From Pedobacter sp. ok626 (GTDB lineage: Bacteria > Bacteroidota > Bacteroidia > Sphingobacteriales > Sphingobacteriaceae): a DNA stretch of 64,000 bases. The position numbers were made by a program, and so were the translations under genes. The stretch is taken from contig NZ_FNEX01000017.1 in the NCBI RefSeq assembly GCF_900100435.1, positions 62,001 to 126,000 of the forward strand, read 5' to 3'. Shown here one piece after another: positions 54,728 to 64,000 of the stretch (position 1 is its first letter; every line of letters starts with the position of its first letter). The notes under the pieces were generated by a model, which worked only from the letters and a program-made list of their open reading frames with translations, was not told the DNA's origin and did not search any database.

Positions 54728-55855
54728 TTAATGGTGTTCTTCAATTGCCATTCCGATAAACAGGGCCGACAAGATCGTAAATATAAACGCCTGGATAAAT
54801 GCAACCAGTAGTTCGATCGCGCCAATGAATACTGCAAAAGCAATAGAGATTGGAGCTATATATAGACTGTTGAAGACAAACACAAGGCAGATTAACGACA
54901 ACACCAAGATGTGTCCTGCAGTAATGTTAGCAAACAAACGAATCATTAAGGCAATAGGCTTAGTAAAGATACCGAACAACTCAACCGGAACCATAACGAT
55001 ATACATCCACCATGGTACATCAGGCATAAAGATGTGCTTCCAGTAGTATTTGTTACCGTTAAAAACAGTAATACCGAATGTTGCAATCGCAAGAATCATA
55101 GTTACCGCGATATTACCAGTTAAGTTTGCACCTCCCGGTAAAAATGGAACCAGACCCAACATATTGTTAAACCAGATAAAGAAAAACACGGTTAACAAAT
55201 AAGGCATGAAACGCTCGTATTTATGACCAAGATTTGGCTTGGCAATATCATCACGTACAAATAGAATAATCGGCTCCATCCATGATTGCAATCCTTTTGG
55301 AGATTTACCTTTACGTTTTCTATAACCACTAGCTACATTGAAAAACACAGCTAACAATACGAGAACAGACAATAATAACGTACAAACGTTTTTGGTGATC
55401 GATAAATCAAGTGGGCGCTTATTTAATGCATGATGTTTTTCATCTAACTCTACATACTGTCCGTGTGCATTCGCAACTTCAGATGCATAGTAAATCTTTT
55501 CGTGCATTTTAACAAAACGCTGCCCGTTTCGCTCCACTACAACAGTAGCTTCATCATCATGATTAAATTCTCCAGAACTGAAGGTCACCAAACCATTTGG
55601 GGTATACAAAATCACTGGTAGGTTGATATAGGTATGTCCTATAACATGCCAGCTATGAGAATCGGCAATGTGATGCAAAGCAAATTTACCGATATCAAAC
55701 TTTTTCTCAGCCTTAGTCTCGGCATGAGTACTATCTGTTGCTAAACTGTCAACCTGAGCAAAAGCTGCCGGTGTTACAGAAAAAAACGCTAAAAAAAGCG
55801 CAAAAACAACAATTAACCTATTAACTTTAAATTCAAAAACGTGGCTACAATCCAT
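54728..55855 (-). CDS. atpB: ATP synthase a subunit, with long N-terminal extension
   Basis: A 375-residue a subunit, about 100 residues longer than E. coli's. It begins with a Sec-like signal peptide (VVFALFLAFFSVTPAAFAQ) and an acidic/His-rich region of about 100 residues outside the membrane, then five or six helices. The essential Arg is in MIRLFANITAGH, and the end is LFIGMAIEEHH. The extension is a feature of Bacteroidota AtpB. It is 17 bases behind an atpI-like gene. Confidence 0.95.
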   Translation of the reverse strand: MDCSHVFEFKVNRLIVVFALFLAFFSVTPAAFAQVDSLATDSTHAETKAEKKFDIGKFALHHIADSHSWHVIGHTYINLPVILYTPNGLVTFSSGEFNHDDEATVVVERNGQRFVKMHEKIYYASEVANAHGQYVELDEKHHALNKRPLDLSITKNVCTLLLSVLVLLAVFFNVASGYRKRKGKSPKGLQSWMEPIILFVRDDIAKPNLGHKYERFMPYLLTVFFFIWFNNMLGLVPFLPGGANLTGNIAVTMILAIATFGITVFNGNKYYWKHIFMPDVPWWMYIVMVPVELFGIFTKPIALMIRLFANITAGHILVLSLICLVFVFNSLYIAPISIAFAVFIGAIELLVAFIQAFIFTILSALFIGMAIEEHH

Positions 55856-55872
55856 TTAGTCGCAGATTTTTA

Positions 55873-56259
55873 CTATTTATTTTGGTGGCGCAAGTTACGT
55901 AACAAAGAGTATATTTCAAAGAAGCTGAACAATAAATATAAAGAAAAAAAATTCAGGACGAAAACCATGCCCTTTTCTTTACTGTTCATACTGTAAATCA
56001 GTACAAAAGCCATAGAGAAGATCATCTTCAATGCAATTGATGCCATAATAGCCATTACACCCGCCTCAGGATTGCGTTTCATCCCCAAATCCGCTACTAC
56101 ATAGGCAATAAAAGTAATCCCTGCCAGGAATCCGAAAACCACCCAAAACTTTTTAGCCAGAATTGTAACCTCAGGAAAAGCAGAAGGCAATAGATAAGCG
56201 ATGGTACCAAGCACCACCGTAAACAACAAATAAGAAAATGTAAATCGTGCTAAACTCAA
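55873..56259 (-). CDS. AtpI-like membrane protein
   Basis: A 128-residue protein with four hydrophobic helices. It sits between atpZ and atpB where ATP synthase protein I or a related assembly factor is usual. It ends in a polar IYSLLRNLRHQNK tail. The sequence is poorly conserved; the role in c-ring assembly or Mg transport is inferred from position. Confidence 0.75.
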   Translation of the reverse strand: MSLARFTFSYLLFTVVLGTIAYLLPSAFPEVTILAKKFWVVFGFLAGITFIAYVVADLGMKRNPEAGVMAIMASIALKMIFSMAFVLIYSMNSKEKGMVFVLNFFSLYLLFSFFEIYSLLRNLRHQNK

Positions 56260-56305
56260 ATCAGTAAATTTTCACAAAAGTATATATTTAGCCTCGATTA
56301 AATAA

Positions 56306-56527
56306 TCATTTCTCTTTATTTAATTGTTTAACAACCTGATACAAGGAGAGCACCACCCCTAACAAGCTCAATAGGGCTGTAAAAATTGGTGTCTTGCTAT
56401 TTCTATGCGCATCAATTTTATATCCCGCAAAAGCAAACACGCCAATCACAGCGATCATTTGAAAACTAATCGATGAGTATCGGGCAAAATTATTCACCTC
56501 CTTTTTCTTCTCATTAGGATCTATCAT
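56306..56527 (-). CDS. AtpZ/AtpI-family protein
   Basis: A 73-residue protein with two helices and the segment ARYSSISFQMIAVIGVFAFAGYKID typical of the AtpZ family, which assists ATP synthase assembly. It is the first gene of the operon, which runs atpZ, atpI-like, atpB, E, F, H, A, G. Start ATG 56527. The divergent sprE gene begins 104 bases away. Confidence 0.85.
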   Translation of the reverse strand: MIDPNEKKKEVNNFARYSSISFQMIAVIGVFAFAGYKIDAHRNSKTPIFTALLSLLGVVLSLYQVVKQLNKEK

Positions 56528-56582
56528 ACCAGATGATTTATAAATAAAATAGGTTTTGTTAACAAGTTAATGATGAATAAAA

Positions 56583-56590
56583 TACTTTTG
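56583..56590 (+). promoter_or_regulatory. Candidate -7 box of sprE/porW
   Basis: TACTTTTG followed by C matches TAnnTTTG and lies 41 bases before the TTG start. A TTTG at 56555-56558 could be the -33 element, but the spacing of 24 is longer than usual. Confidence 0.4.
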
Positions 56591-56631
56591 CATATATTTT
56601 GTTGTTTTATAAGCATTAAATCATCCTATAA

Positions 56632-59454
56632 TTGAAAAACTACGCTATTCACAATATAAAGGTAATACTATTTAGTATTTGCGTTTGTATAATATACGCC
56701 TGCGGGTCACAAAAAGAAAATGCGACCACCAGGAGTATGCAAAACTTAACTGCTCGATATAATTATATATACAACTCAAATGTCATACTTGCTGCCCATC
56801 AGCAAGAGCTCTCCGAAACCTTTCCAGAAAATTACGACCAGATTTTACCTGTTTACCTCGGACCAGAGATCGATAGCAATTTCATGGCAAAAGATGGTGC
56901 AGGTGGCAAATCAATGGATGAGATAATTAAAAAAGCGCAAGTCATCATTCTTGAAAAAACCTACAGCAATTATCTTGATGATGCCTATAACCTGATGGGT
57001 AAGGCTCAATTTTATAAAGGGAACTACTTTAATGCAACAGAATATTTCGACTATACCACCAAGAACTTTAAAAAAAGCGAAAAAAGTTATATCGAAGCTT
57101 TAAGCTGGAAAGCCAGAAGTTTAATGCAGGTAAGAAGGCTTAGTGAAGCTAAACATGAACTCGATACCCTAGCTTATGCCATTGCCGGCTTAAAGAAAAA
57201 TACATCTGAACCTTTAGCAACCCTAGCGCAAATGGCTATTTATCAACATAAATATCCAGAGGCTATCTCCTATTTAAAGGAGGCCATTAAGGAAAGCAAC
57301 AATAGCCAAAACAAAATCAGGTGGACTTATATTCTGGCTCAATTATCGGAGCAACAGAAAAACTATAAAGAGGCATCTTTAAACTACAGAAAAGTCGAAA
57401 GAAGCAATGCGCCCTTCGAAATGTATTTTAATGCCAACCTAAACCAGATTAAGTTAAATGCTTTACTGAGTACTAAAAAAACTAATCGTCAGGATGAACT
57501 GCTAGCGCTTTTAAAGGACGATAAAAATACAGATTACAACGACCAGGTCTATTACCAGATTGGCGAAAGCCTTTCCGCAGATGGGGATTATGAAAAGGCC
57601 ATAAAACATTATAGAAAGTCTATTCAAAAGAGTACAAAAAACCAATATCAAAAAGGTCTTTCTTATTTAAGGATCGCCGATCTTAACTTTAAACAGCTGC
57701 ATAACTATCTAAATGCAAAACTGTATTATGATAGTGCTGTAAATACGCTTCCTAAAAACTACCCTGGCTACGACATCATTCTTAAAAAGACCCAAAATCT
57801 GGAATACTTAACCAGTCGTTACCAGACCATTTCAAAAGAAGACACGCTACAGGCCATCGCTAAACTACCAGAACAAGATCGCCTGGTTAAAATACAAGCC
57901 ATATTGGTTCCTGTAGTAGATAAACCTTTGGCTCCTGCTCAAAACAACGCAGCTATTCCTCCATTTGGAGCTTTTGAACCTGGCAGCAAGAAAGCACCAG
58001 CCTCCAGCACCTTCTATTTTAATAACCCAGCGGCCTTAAGCACTGGTTATTCAGATTTCAAAAAGAAATGGGGAAACAGAAAGCTAGAGAACAACTGGCG
58101 CCAAAGTATCCGTTCTTCAGCACAAACCACGATTCAGGAGATTACAAATGTCATTAACAACCCTGCAGTTACGGATCCAGGACAAAATGCATTGGCATTA
58201 GCTGGTAAAGAAGCAGAGATCAAGGCCTATACGGATGCCTTACCTACCACTCCTGAGCTACTAGCCAAATCAGATCAGAAAATCATTGATGCCTATTACG
58301 ACATCGCTAATTTCTATCTACAAGAGCTCAATGACCAGGAAGAGGCTGAAGAAGTCTATCAAATTCTTTTAGCCCGGTATCCAGCAAACAATCATTTGTC
58401 AGCCACCTATTATAGCCTATTCCTCATTTCTAAAAATAAAGATGAGGCCAAAGCCGAAAAATACAAAAACAAGATTTTAAAGGATTATCCTAACTCCGTA
58501 TACGCAAAAACAATCCTTGATCCTTCTTTCTCTATCAAGCAGACAGAAATGGAAACGACGATCAACAAGCAATACAACGACATCTTTGACCAATACCAAA
58601 AGAAAGATTTCAACGGTGTTATTCAGCATGTCGACGAAGCGCAAAAGACGAACGGTGAAAACTACTTATCTCCACAGTACGCCTATTTAAAAGCCATCTC
58701 CATAGGACGAACAAACCCTATAGACCCACTTTTAACCGCTTTGAATGGAATCACGACAGCGTTCCCAGATGACAGGCTGATCACCCCACTGATAAAAGAC
58801 CATATTGCTTATATCAATACGCATATGGCCGACTTCCAAAAAAGAAGAATTGCATTGCCTGATTTTGATCCCGCAGAATCTCCATTCAAAACAGCACAGG
58901 CCTACACGCCTGCTCCAGTACAGCAACCCGTTTCCACGACTGTTCCGACTGTTGTGCCGACACCCGCAGTAGTTCAGCCATCTTTACCGGCAACCAAAAC
59001 TGAAGAAATTATAGCAGTTAAACCTACAGAAAAAGTGATTGCCCCTGCAAACGCAGAGAAGCCAACCACACCCGATCCGGTTAAAGTTGAAAGCATTTTC
59101 AGCACAGCTGTCTCTAAGGAATACTATTTTGTGATTGATGTGGCGGATGCTTCTTTAACCCTCAGTTCATCGCGATTTGGCATCGGACAATTCAATAGAG
59201 GGAACTATGCCGGATCTAACTTAAAGCACCAACTGAAAGAATTTGACAATGATCAGCTGGTATATGTAGGGAACTTTAGTAATTTTGACGACGCGAAAGC
59301 TTATGCTTCGGGGATTACGCCTCAATTAAAACAGATCATGAAAGTACCTGCTAACATCTACAGCAGCTTCATCATCAGCAAAGAAAACTTTGATAAATTA
59401 ACCAGTAAAGACTTAATAAACAAGTACCTGGTATTTTATAAAAACAATTATTAA
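56632..59454 (+). CDS. sprE: Type IX secretion/gliding lipoprotein SprE (PorW)
   Basis: A 940-residue TPR lipoprotein. The signal peptide ends at lipobox IIYAC (Cys24). After it comes LTARYNYIYNSNVILAA, about a dozen TPR-like helical repeats, a Pro-rich linker (about 770-815) and a conserved C-terminal domain with YYFVIDVADASLTLSSSRFG. This pattern matches SprE/PorW, needed for type IX protein secretion and gliding. TTG 56632 is the only start that gives the signal peptide. It runs two bases short of the PBP gene. Confidence 0.88.
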   Translation: MKNYAIHNIKVILFSICVCIIYACGSQKENATTRSMQNLTARYNYIYNSNVILAAHQQELSETFPENYDQILPVYLGPEIDSNFMAKDGAGGKSMDEIIKKAQVIILEKTYSNYLDDAYNLMGKAQFYKGNYFNATEYFDYTTKNFKKSEKSYIEALSWKARSLMQVRRLSEAKHELDTLAYAIAGLKKNTSEPLATLAQMAIYQHKYPEAISYLKEAIKESNNSQNKIRWTYILAQLSEQQKNYKEASLNYRKVERSNAPFEMYFNANLNQIKLNALLSTKKTNRQDELLALLKDDKNTDYNDQVYYQIGESLSADGDYEKAIKHYRKSIQKSTKNQYQKGLSYLRIADLNFKQLHNYLNAKLYYDSAVNTLPKNYPGYDIILKKTQNLEYLTSRYQTISKEDTLQAIAKLPEQDRLVKIQAILVPVVDKPLAPAQNNAAIPPFGAFEPGSKKAPASSTFYFNNPAALSTGYSDFKKKWGNRKLENNWRQSIRSSAQTTIQEITNVINNPAVTDPGQNALALAGKEAEIKAYTDALPTTPELLAKSDQKIIDAYYDIANFYLQELNDQEEAEEVYQILLARYPANNHLSATYYSLFLISKNKDEAKAEKYKNKILKDYPNSVYAKTILDPSFSIKQTEMETTINKQYNDIFDQYQKKDFNGVIQHVDEAQKTNGENYLSPQYAYLKAISIGRTNPIDPLLTALNGITTAFPDDRLITPLIKDHIAYINTHMADFQKRRIALPDFDPAESPFKTAQAYTPAPVQQPVSTTVPTVVPTPAVVQPSLPATKTEEIIAVKPTEKVIAPANAEKPTTPDPVKVESIFSTAVSKEYYFVIDVADASLTLSSSRFGIGQFNRGNYAGSNLKHQLKEFDNDQLVYVGNFSNFDDAKAYASGITPQLKQIMKVPANIYSSFIISKENFDKLTSKDLINKYLVFYKNNY

Positions 59455-59455
59455 A

Positions 59456-61675
59456 ATGAACAAACAACTTTCGAAAGAAGATATCAGGAAGTACAATTTT
59501 GGTTTATGGAAGCTATTAATAGGTGGAATCGTAGTGTTTGCACTGTTCATTATGGCTATTGGATTTGGCGTATTTGGTACCCTTCCCTCTTTCAGAGATA
59601 TAGAACACCCTAAAAGTAATCAGGCATCAGAAGTCCTGGATGATGAAAACAAAGTATTGGGTACTTATTTTATACAAAACCGTTCCAACATCAGCTATCA
59701 GGAAATTTCTCCGAATGTCATCAATGCCTTAATTGCTACAGAAGACATTCGTTTCAAAGAACATTCAGGTATCGATTTCAAACGTACATTTACCATATTT
59801 CTCTATGCCCTTGTCGGAAAAAAACAAGGCGGGAGTACCATTACCCAACAGCTTGCCTTAAACCTTTTCTCTGAAGAAGGCAGACAAAAAAACTTTGCCA
59901 AGCGTATCCTTCAGAAATTCCAGGAATGGGTAATTGCAGTAAAGTTAGAGCGCAATTATACCAAAGAAGAGATTCTGGTGATGTACCTGAATACAGTTGA
60001 TTTTGGTAATCAGGCATACGGTATCAAATCGGCAGCAAGAGTTTATTTTGATACTACTCCAGATAAATTAACCGTTGCACAATCGGCTACCCTAATTGGT
60101 ATCCTTAAAGGTATCAGCAGATATTCTCCTACTCGTAACCCTGATCGTTCGTTAGCGCGAAGAAACACCATTATGGGCTTAATGGTAAAGGCCGACTTAT
60201 TAGATGAGCAGAAGTACGAAACTGAAAAAGAAAAACCGCTTGGTCTACATTTTACTGCCGCAACAGTAAATGACGGTATCGCTCCTTACTTCAGGGCTGT
60301 ACTAAAAACAGATATCAAAAGAATTTTCCAGGAGCGTAACATCACCAATAATGGTGTGCCTTATGATTTGGACAGAGATGGTCTAAAGATCTATACTACC
60401 TTAAACTACGACATGCAGACCTATGCCGAGGAGGCACAGCGAGAATACATGAAAATCTTGCAAGCTTCATTTGACAAAAGTTGGAAGGGTAGAAACCCTT
60501 TTAAAGGTAAAGAGTTGCAGATCGATCAAGGTATTAAAAGATCAGACCGTTATAAAGCCCTTCAAACGGAAGGAAAATCGGAAGAAGAGATCATGAAAGA
60601 TTTCAATACCCCAACCAGATTGAACATTTTTACCTGGAAAGGAGATATCGATACACTCATGAAACCAATCGATTCGGTAAAATATTATAAAATGTTACTT
60701 AGAAATGCCATGATGGCGATGGATCCTCAAACAGGATTTGTTAAAGCATGGGTTGGCGGCATTAGTTATGAGCATTTCAAATACGACCAGGTAAAAATGG
60801 GAACCAGGCAAGTGGGCTCTACCGCGAAGCCTTTCACCTATGCTGTGGCTATAGAAAATGGCTATTCACCATGCTATAAGGTATTAAATGAACCAGTAAC
60901 TATCGAAATTCCGGGTAGTCCAGCATGGACCCCAAAATCTTCTGGTACAGTTCCAGGTTACATCACGCTACAAAAAGCATTAGCCCTATCACAAAACTAT
61001 ATTGCAGCCTATTTAATGAAACAAGTTGGGCCAACTGCAGTAGCCACATTGGCTAAAAAGATGGGTATTACCTCTGATGTACCCGCTTACCCATCTATCG
61101 CACTGGGCTCATTTGATGCTTCTGTTTACGATATGGTTGGCGCCTATAGTGTTTTTGCCAATAAAGGCGTTTGGACCAAGCCTAGTTACATTGTCAGGAT
61201 CGAAGACAAGAATGGTGTTGTACTTTACAGCGAAAAACCAATCCCTAAACCAGCAATGAATGAAGAGGTAGCTTATGTTATGACCCGAATGCTGAGAGGT
61301 GTAATCACTAACGGCACAGGCTGGCGCTTAGCGTCCAAATATGGTGTTAAAGCTGCAATTGGTGGTAAAACAGGAACGACACAAAACAACTCCGATGGTT
61401 GGTTTATGGGTATCAGTCCGCAATTGGTTGCCGGCGTTTGGACTGGTTGTGAGGACCGTGCATTCCACTTTACCAGTACTGCTGGTGGTGATGGTGCAAC
61501 AACGGCATTGCCAATCTTTGCAGGCTTCATGAAACGTGTTTACGCAAATCCTAAATTGAAAATTTCACAGGCAGACTTTGTTGCTCCTAAAGATGGAGTA
61601 TCTATTACTTTTGATTGTGACAAATATCAAGAACAGGAACAAAAGCCTGAAGCAGAAGAAAAATTAGGTTTTTAA
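59456..61675 (+). CDS. Class A penicillin-binding protein 1A
   Basis: A 739-residue bifunctional enzyme. It has an N-terminal membrane helix, a GT51 transglycosylase domain (TEDIRFKEHSGIDFKR, GGSTITQQLALN), then a transpeptidase domain with the nucleophile Ser in GSTAKPF (near residue 455), the SxN box SQN and KTGTTQNN (near 637). It polymerises and cross-links peptidoglycan in the periplasm. The C-terminus is acidic. It begins one base after the sprE stop. Confidence 0.95.
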   Translation: MNKQLSKEDIRKYNFGLWKLLIGGIVVFALFIMAIGFGVFGTLPSFRDIEHPKSNQASEVLDDENKVLGTYFIQNRSNISYQEISPNVINALIATEDIRFKEHSGIDFKRTFTIFLYALVGKKQGGSTITQQLALNLFSEEGRQKNFAKRILQKFQEWVIAVKLERNYTKEEILVMYLNTVDFGNQAYGIKSAARVYFDTTPDKLTVAQSATLIGILKGISRYSPTRNPDRSLARRNTIMGLMVKADLLDEQKYETEKEKPLGLHFTAATVNDGIAPYFRAVLKTDIKRIFQERNITNNGVPYDLDRDGLKIYTTLNYDMQTYAEEAQREYMKILQASFDKSWKGRNPFKGKELQIDQGIKRSDRYKALQTEGKSEEEIMKDFNTPTRLNIFTWKGDIDTLMKPIDSVKYYKMLLRNAMMAMDPQTGFVKAWVGGISYEHFKYDQVKMGTRQVGSTAKPFTYAVAIENGYSPCYKVLNEPVTIEIPGSPAWTPKSSGTVPGYITLQKALALSQNYIAAYLMKQVGPTAVATLAKKMGITSDVPAYPSIALGSFDASVYDMVGAYSVFANKGVWTKPSYIVRIEDKNGVVLYSEKPIPKPAMNEEVAYVMTRMLRGVITNGTGWRLASKYGVKAAIGGKTGTTQNNSDGWFMGISPQLVAGVWTGCEDRAFHFTSTAGGDGATTALPIFAGFMKRVYANPKLKISQADFVAPKDGVSITFDCDKYQEQEQKPEAEEKLGF

Positions 61676-61699
61676 TAACCCATAGCTTATTATATTTCC

Positions 61700-63514
61700 A
61701 TGAGTGCTTTCGATTATAAAAAGGCCCTGTCCGACATTCCACATAATCCTGGTGTATATCAGTATTGGGATGTGGATGGTATGCTGATTTATATTGGTAA
61801 GGCCAAGGATTTAAGAAACAGGGTTGGCTCTTATTTTAATAAGGACAACCAAATGAATGGCAAAACCAGGGTTCTGGTTTCTAAAATCCGTAAAATCACT
61901 TTTACCATTGTCGACACCGAAATTGATGCCTGGCTTTTAGAGAACAGCCTAATTAAAAAGCATCAACCACGGTACAACATCATGCTCAAAGATGACAAGA
62001 CCTATCCCTGGATCATCATCAAAAAAGAGCCTTTTCCGCGTTTGTACTGGACCCGAAAAATGATTAAGGATGGATCCACATATTTTGGCCCATACGCCTC
62101 TGTAGGGATGATGCACACCATTCTTGACTTAATTAAGGAAACTTATCCCCTGCGGACTTGCAACTTGCCTCTGAATGCTAAAAACATCGATGATGGGAAG
62201 TTTAAAGTATGTCTGGAATATCAAATAGGAAACTGTAAGGGACCTTGCCAGGCTTACCAAAGTGCGGCAGACTATGATTCTAATATTGAGGAGATCAAAG
62301 ATATCCTCAATGGAAAAATAGGTAATGTCATCAAGGATGTAAATCAAATCATTAAAAAGGCCGTTGCCGATTTAAACTTTGAACTTGCCCATCAATACCA
62401 GCGCAAATTGCTGGTACTGGAAAAATATCAAAGTAAGTCGACCGTTGTAAATAGCGCCATTACCAATATTGATGTGGTGAGTATTGCTTCGGATGAGCGT
62501 TATGCTTTTGTAAATTACCTGAAAGTAATGAACGGTAGCATCATTCAAACCCAAACCATCGAGATCAAGAAGCGTTTGGACGAGACTGATGAAGAACTAT
62601 TGACCATTGCCATTACCGAATTCCGTAGCCGATTTAACAGTACCTCAAAAGAAATCATCGTTCCTTTCGATATTACCTTGATCGATGAGAATCTTAAGTT
62701 TACGGTTCCAAAATTGGGCGAAAAGAAAAAGCTACTCGAACTTTCGCAGAAAAATGTACTCTTCTTCAAAAAGGAGAAATTGAACCAGTACGAGAAGTTA
62801 AACCCAGATTTGCGGACAGACAGGATCCTTACGCAAATGCAAAAAGATCTTGGGCTGACTAAACTGCCTAAACATATCGAATGCTTTGATAACTCCAACT
62901 TCCAGGGCGCTTATCCAGTATCTGCGATTGTAGTGTTTAAAGATGCTAAACCCTCTAAAAAAGATTACAGACACTTTAATGTAAAAACGGTTGAAGGCCC
63001 CAACGATTTCGCTACAATGGAGGAAGCCGTTTACAGACGATATAAGCGCATGTTAGAAGAAGAGGACCCGCTACCTCAATTGATCATCATTGACGGTGGT
63101 AAGGGCCAGCTTTCGTCTGCTATGACGAGTTTAAAAAAACTAGGCATAGATAAAAAGGTAACTGTAATAGGAATTGCCAAACGACTGGAAGAATTATTCT
63201 TCCCGGGAGATCCATATCCGCTCTATCTGGATAAGAAATCTGAGACCTTAAAAGTCATTCAGCAATTGCGTGATGAGGCCCACCGCTTCGGTATTACCTT
63301 CCACAGAAAGAAGAGAGATCAGGGTACACTCAAAACAGAACTGGAGCAAATCCCAGGTATTGGAAAAACTACAGCGGATAGATTACTACAGCATTTCAAG
63401 TCTGTAAAAAAGATCAAAGAGGCAAAAGAAGCAGAATTGGAAAAGGTGCTGAATAAAGCGCAGCTTAAAGCCTTGCAGGATTACTTTGTTAAAAGTATAA
63501 CAAATAAAGATTAA
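61700..63514 (+). CDS. uvrC: Excinuclease ABC subunit C
   Basis: A 604-residue UvrC. It starts with a GIY-YIG nuclease domain (GVYQYWDVDGMLIYIGKAKDLRNRV), has a Cys-rich patch (CLEYQIGNCKGPC), the UvrB-binding UVR region near 200-235, an RNase H-like second nuclease (IIIDGGKGQ) and tandem HhH motifs at the end. It makes both incisions in nucleotide excision repair. Length is normal. Confidence 0.97.
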   Translation: MSAFDYKKALSDIPHNPGVYQYWDVDGMLIYIGKAKDLRNRVGSYFNKDNQMNGKTRVLVSKIRKITFTIVDTEIDAWLLENSLIKKHQPRYNIMLKDDKTYPWIIIKKEPFPRLYWTRKMIKDGSTYFGPYASVGMMHTILDLIKETYPLRTCNLPLNAKNIDDGKFKVCLEYQIGNCKGPCQAYQSAADYDSNIEEIKDILNGKIGNVIKDVNQIIKKAVADLNFELAHQYQRKLLVLEKYQSKSTVVNSAITNIDVVSIASDERYAFVNYLKVMNGSIIQTQTIEIKKRLDETDEELLTIAITEFRSRFNSTSKEIIVPFDITLIDENLKFTVPKLGEKKKLLELSQKNVLFFKKEKLNQYEKLNPDLRTDRILTQMQKDLGLTKLPKHIECFDNSNFQGAYPVSAIVVFKDAKPSKKDYRHFNVKTVEGPNDFATMEEAVYRRYKRMLEEEDPLPQLIIIDGGKGQLSSAMTSLKKLGIDKKVTVIGIAKRLEELFFPGDPYPLYLDKKSETLKVIQQLRDEAHRFGITFHRKKRDQGTLKTELEQIPGIGKTTADRLLQHFKSVKKIKEAKEAELEKVLNKAQLKALQDYFVKSITNKD

Positions 63515-63680
63515 GACAGCATATCATAACGCGATTGTTGTCCCGAATTTATCGTAAAGGGGAAACGCGCTATTCTATTGTCCAATCACCAGATCTAAAA
63601 GAGGATGCCGGAAGTCCTCCTGTGTTAAACAATCTCTTCATTTATATTTCTTTTCATTGAGTAACAATTTGAATTGGTAT

Positions 63681-64000
63681 TTATTGATGAAATGATCCGT
63701 TGTTTTTTGGGTTAATTAATTGAGGCATCCATACTTCATAAAATGAGCTTTTATGCCCATTCCCGGCCGAAGCATAATCGCACAGAGATATTGCCACCGG
63801 TCCTGCCGGAGTTTCCGTATAGGATTCAGGAATAAATTCAGCCTCAAAATGCATAAAATATTCAGTCGGATTATCCGGTAATTTCTTAAGCAGGACATAC
63901 CCTTGCTGATCAGTTACGGGTTTTAAAACAGCTGCAAGCCCAATACCTTCAAATCTGGAATCCCGAGCCAACACAATCGGTCCGCGCATAATTGCAAAAC
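63681..64000 (-). CDS. C-terminal part of a probable GH127-type glycosidase, 5' end beyond window
   Basis: The frame is open to the right edge, with FAI before the first Met, so only the last 106 or so residues are here. The segment IMRGPIVLARDSRF and the later CDYASAGNG and FYEVWMPQ look like the C-terminal part of beta-L-arabinofuranosidase (GH127/DUF1680) proteins of Bacteroidota. The catalytic residues lie outside the window. The family call is tentative; an export signal cannot be judged. Between it and uvrC are 166 bases in which I see no promoter or gene. Confidence 0.5.
   Translation of the reverse strand, partial: FAIMRGPIVLARDSRFEGIGLAAVLKPVTDQQGYVLLKKLPDNPTEYFMHFEAEFIPESYTETPAGPVAISLCDYASAGNGHKSSFYEVWMPQLINPKNNGSFHQ

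Noticed and set aside
63515..63680. Possible RNA gene or promoter between uvrC and the right-edge gene
   Set aside because: Only a weak GAGGA/TCCTC pairing is seen; nothing convincing.
1..64000. CRISPR arrays, rRNA, tRNA, prophage or integrative element borders
   Set aside because: No regularly spaced repeats, tRNA-like cloverleaf ends, integrase genes or attachment-like repeats were seen; the only mobile gene is the IS1182-type transposase.

Overview
The window reads as chromosomal DNA of a Bacteroidota bacterium, most likely Sphingobacteriaceae (Pedobacter-like). This rests on AT-rich composition, TAnnTTTG-type promoter boxes, few Shine-Dalgarno-like sequences, the gliding/type IX secretion genes gldB and sprE/porW, an F-type ATP synthase operon without beta and epsilon genes, and the strong Bacteroidota look of most proteins. 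Gene density is high. No stretch over about 300 bases lacks a gene, and I saw no rRNA, tRNA or CRISPR array.

Layout. 1-3263 (-): a large SNF2/SWIM helicase running off the left edge. 3379-10142 (+): a small TMEM220-like membrane protein followed tightly by a complete eboABCDEF cluster, a conserved set thought to make and/or move an unidentified small metabolite. 10241-12625 (+): a Tat-exported phospholipase C. 12606-16533 (-): a 5-oxoprolinase operon (pxpB-pxpC-pxpA) that continues into an NRAMP-fold transporter lacking the metal-binding motifs and a small membrane protein. 16635-17945 (-): a DUF937-OmpA protein. 18166-22548 (+): ileS-dksA-like-lspA, then a SIMPL protein and a small membrane-anchored protein. 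23883-29552 (-): a tripartite RND efflux operon (TolC, adaptor, pump). 29741-31012 (-): serS, divergent from rsmI, a PH/SHOCT protein and lnt (+, 31130-34160). Then nadE (-), an outer-membrane barrel (-), gldB and a patatin (+).

38424-45381 (-) is a close-packed seven-gene run: flippase-like membrane protein, GT2 glycosyltransferase, OppC-like ABC permease, rnhB, GT4 glycosyltransferase, gcvT and comB-like. It is divergent from ruvC. A DUF4349 lipoprotein follows, then an intact IS1182-type insertion sequence flanked by two related hairpins (about 46901-48715). After that come a small membrane protein, a DUF4139 protein and the ATP synthase operon atpZ-(atpI-like)-atpB-E-F-H-A-G (-, 56527-50783). 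The right end carries sprE/porW, a class A penicillin-binding protein and uvrC (+), then the 3' end of a probable GH127-type glycosidase (-) cut by the window edge.

Most of the window is housekeeping or cell-envelope biology. Three parts stand out. The ebo cluster has an unknown product, and a TMEM220 gene is tied to it by close spacing. The pxp operon carries a transporter that looks redirected from metal to another substrate. The insertion sequence has matched hairpins at its ends.
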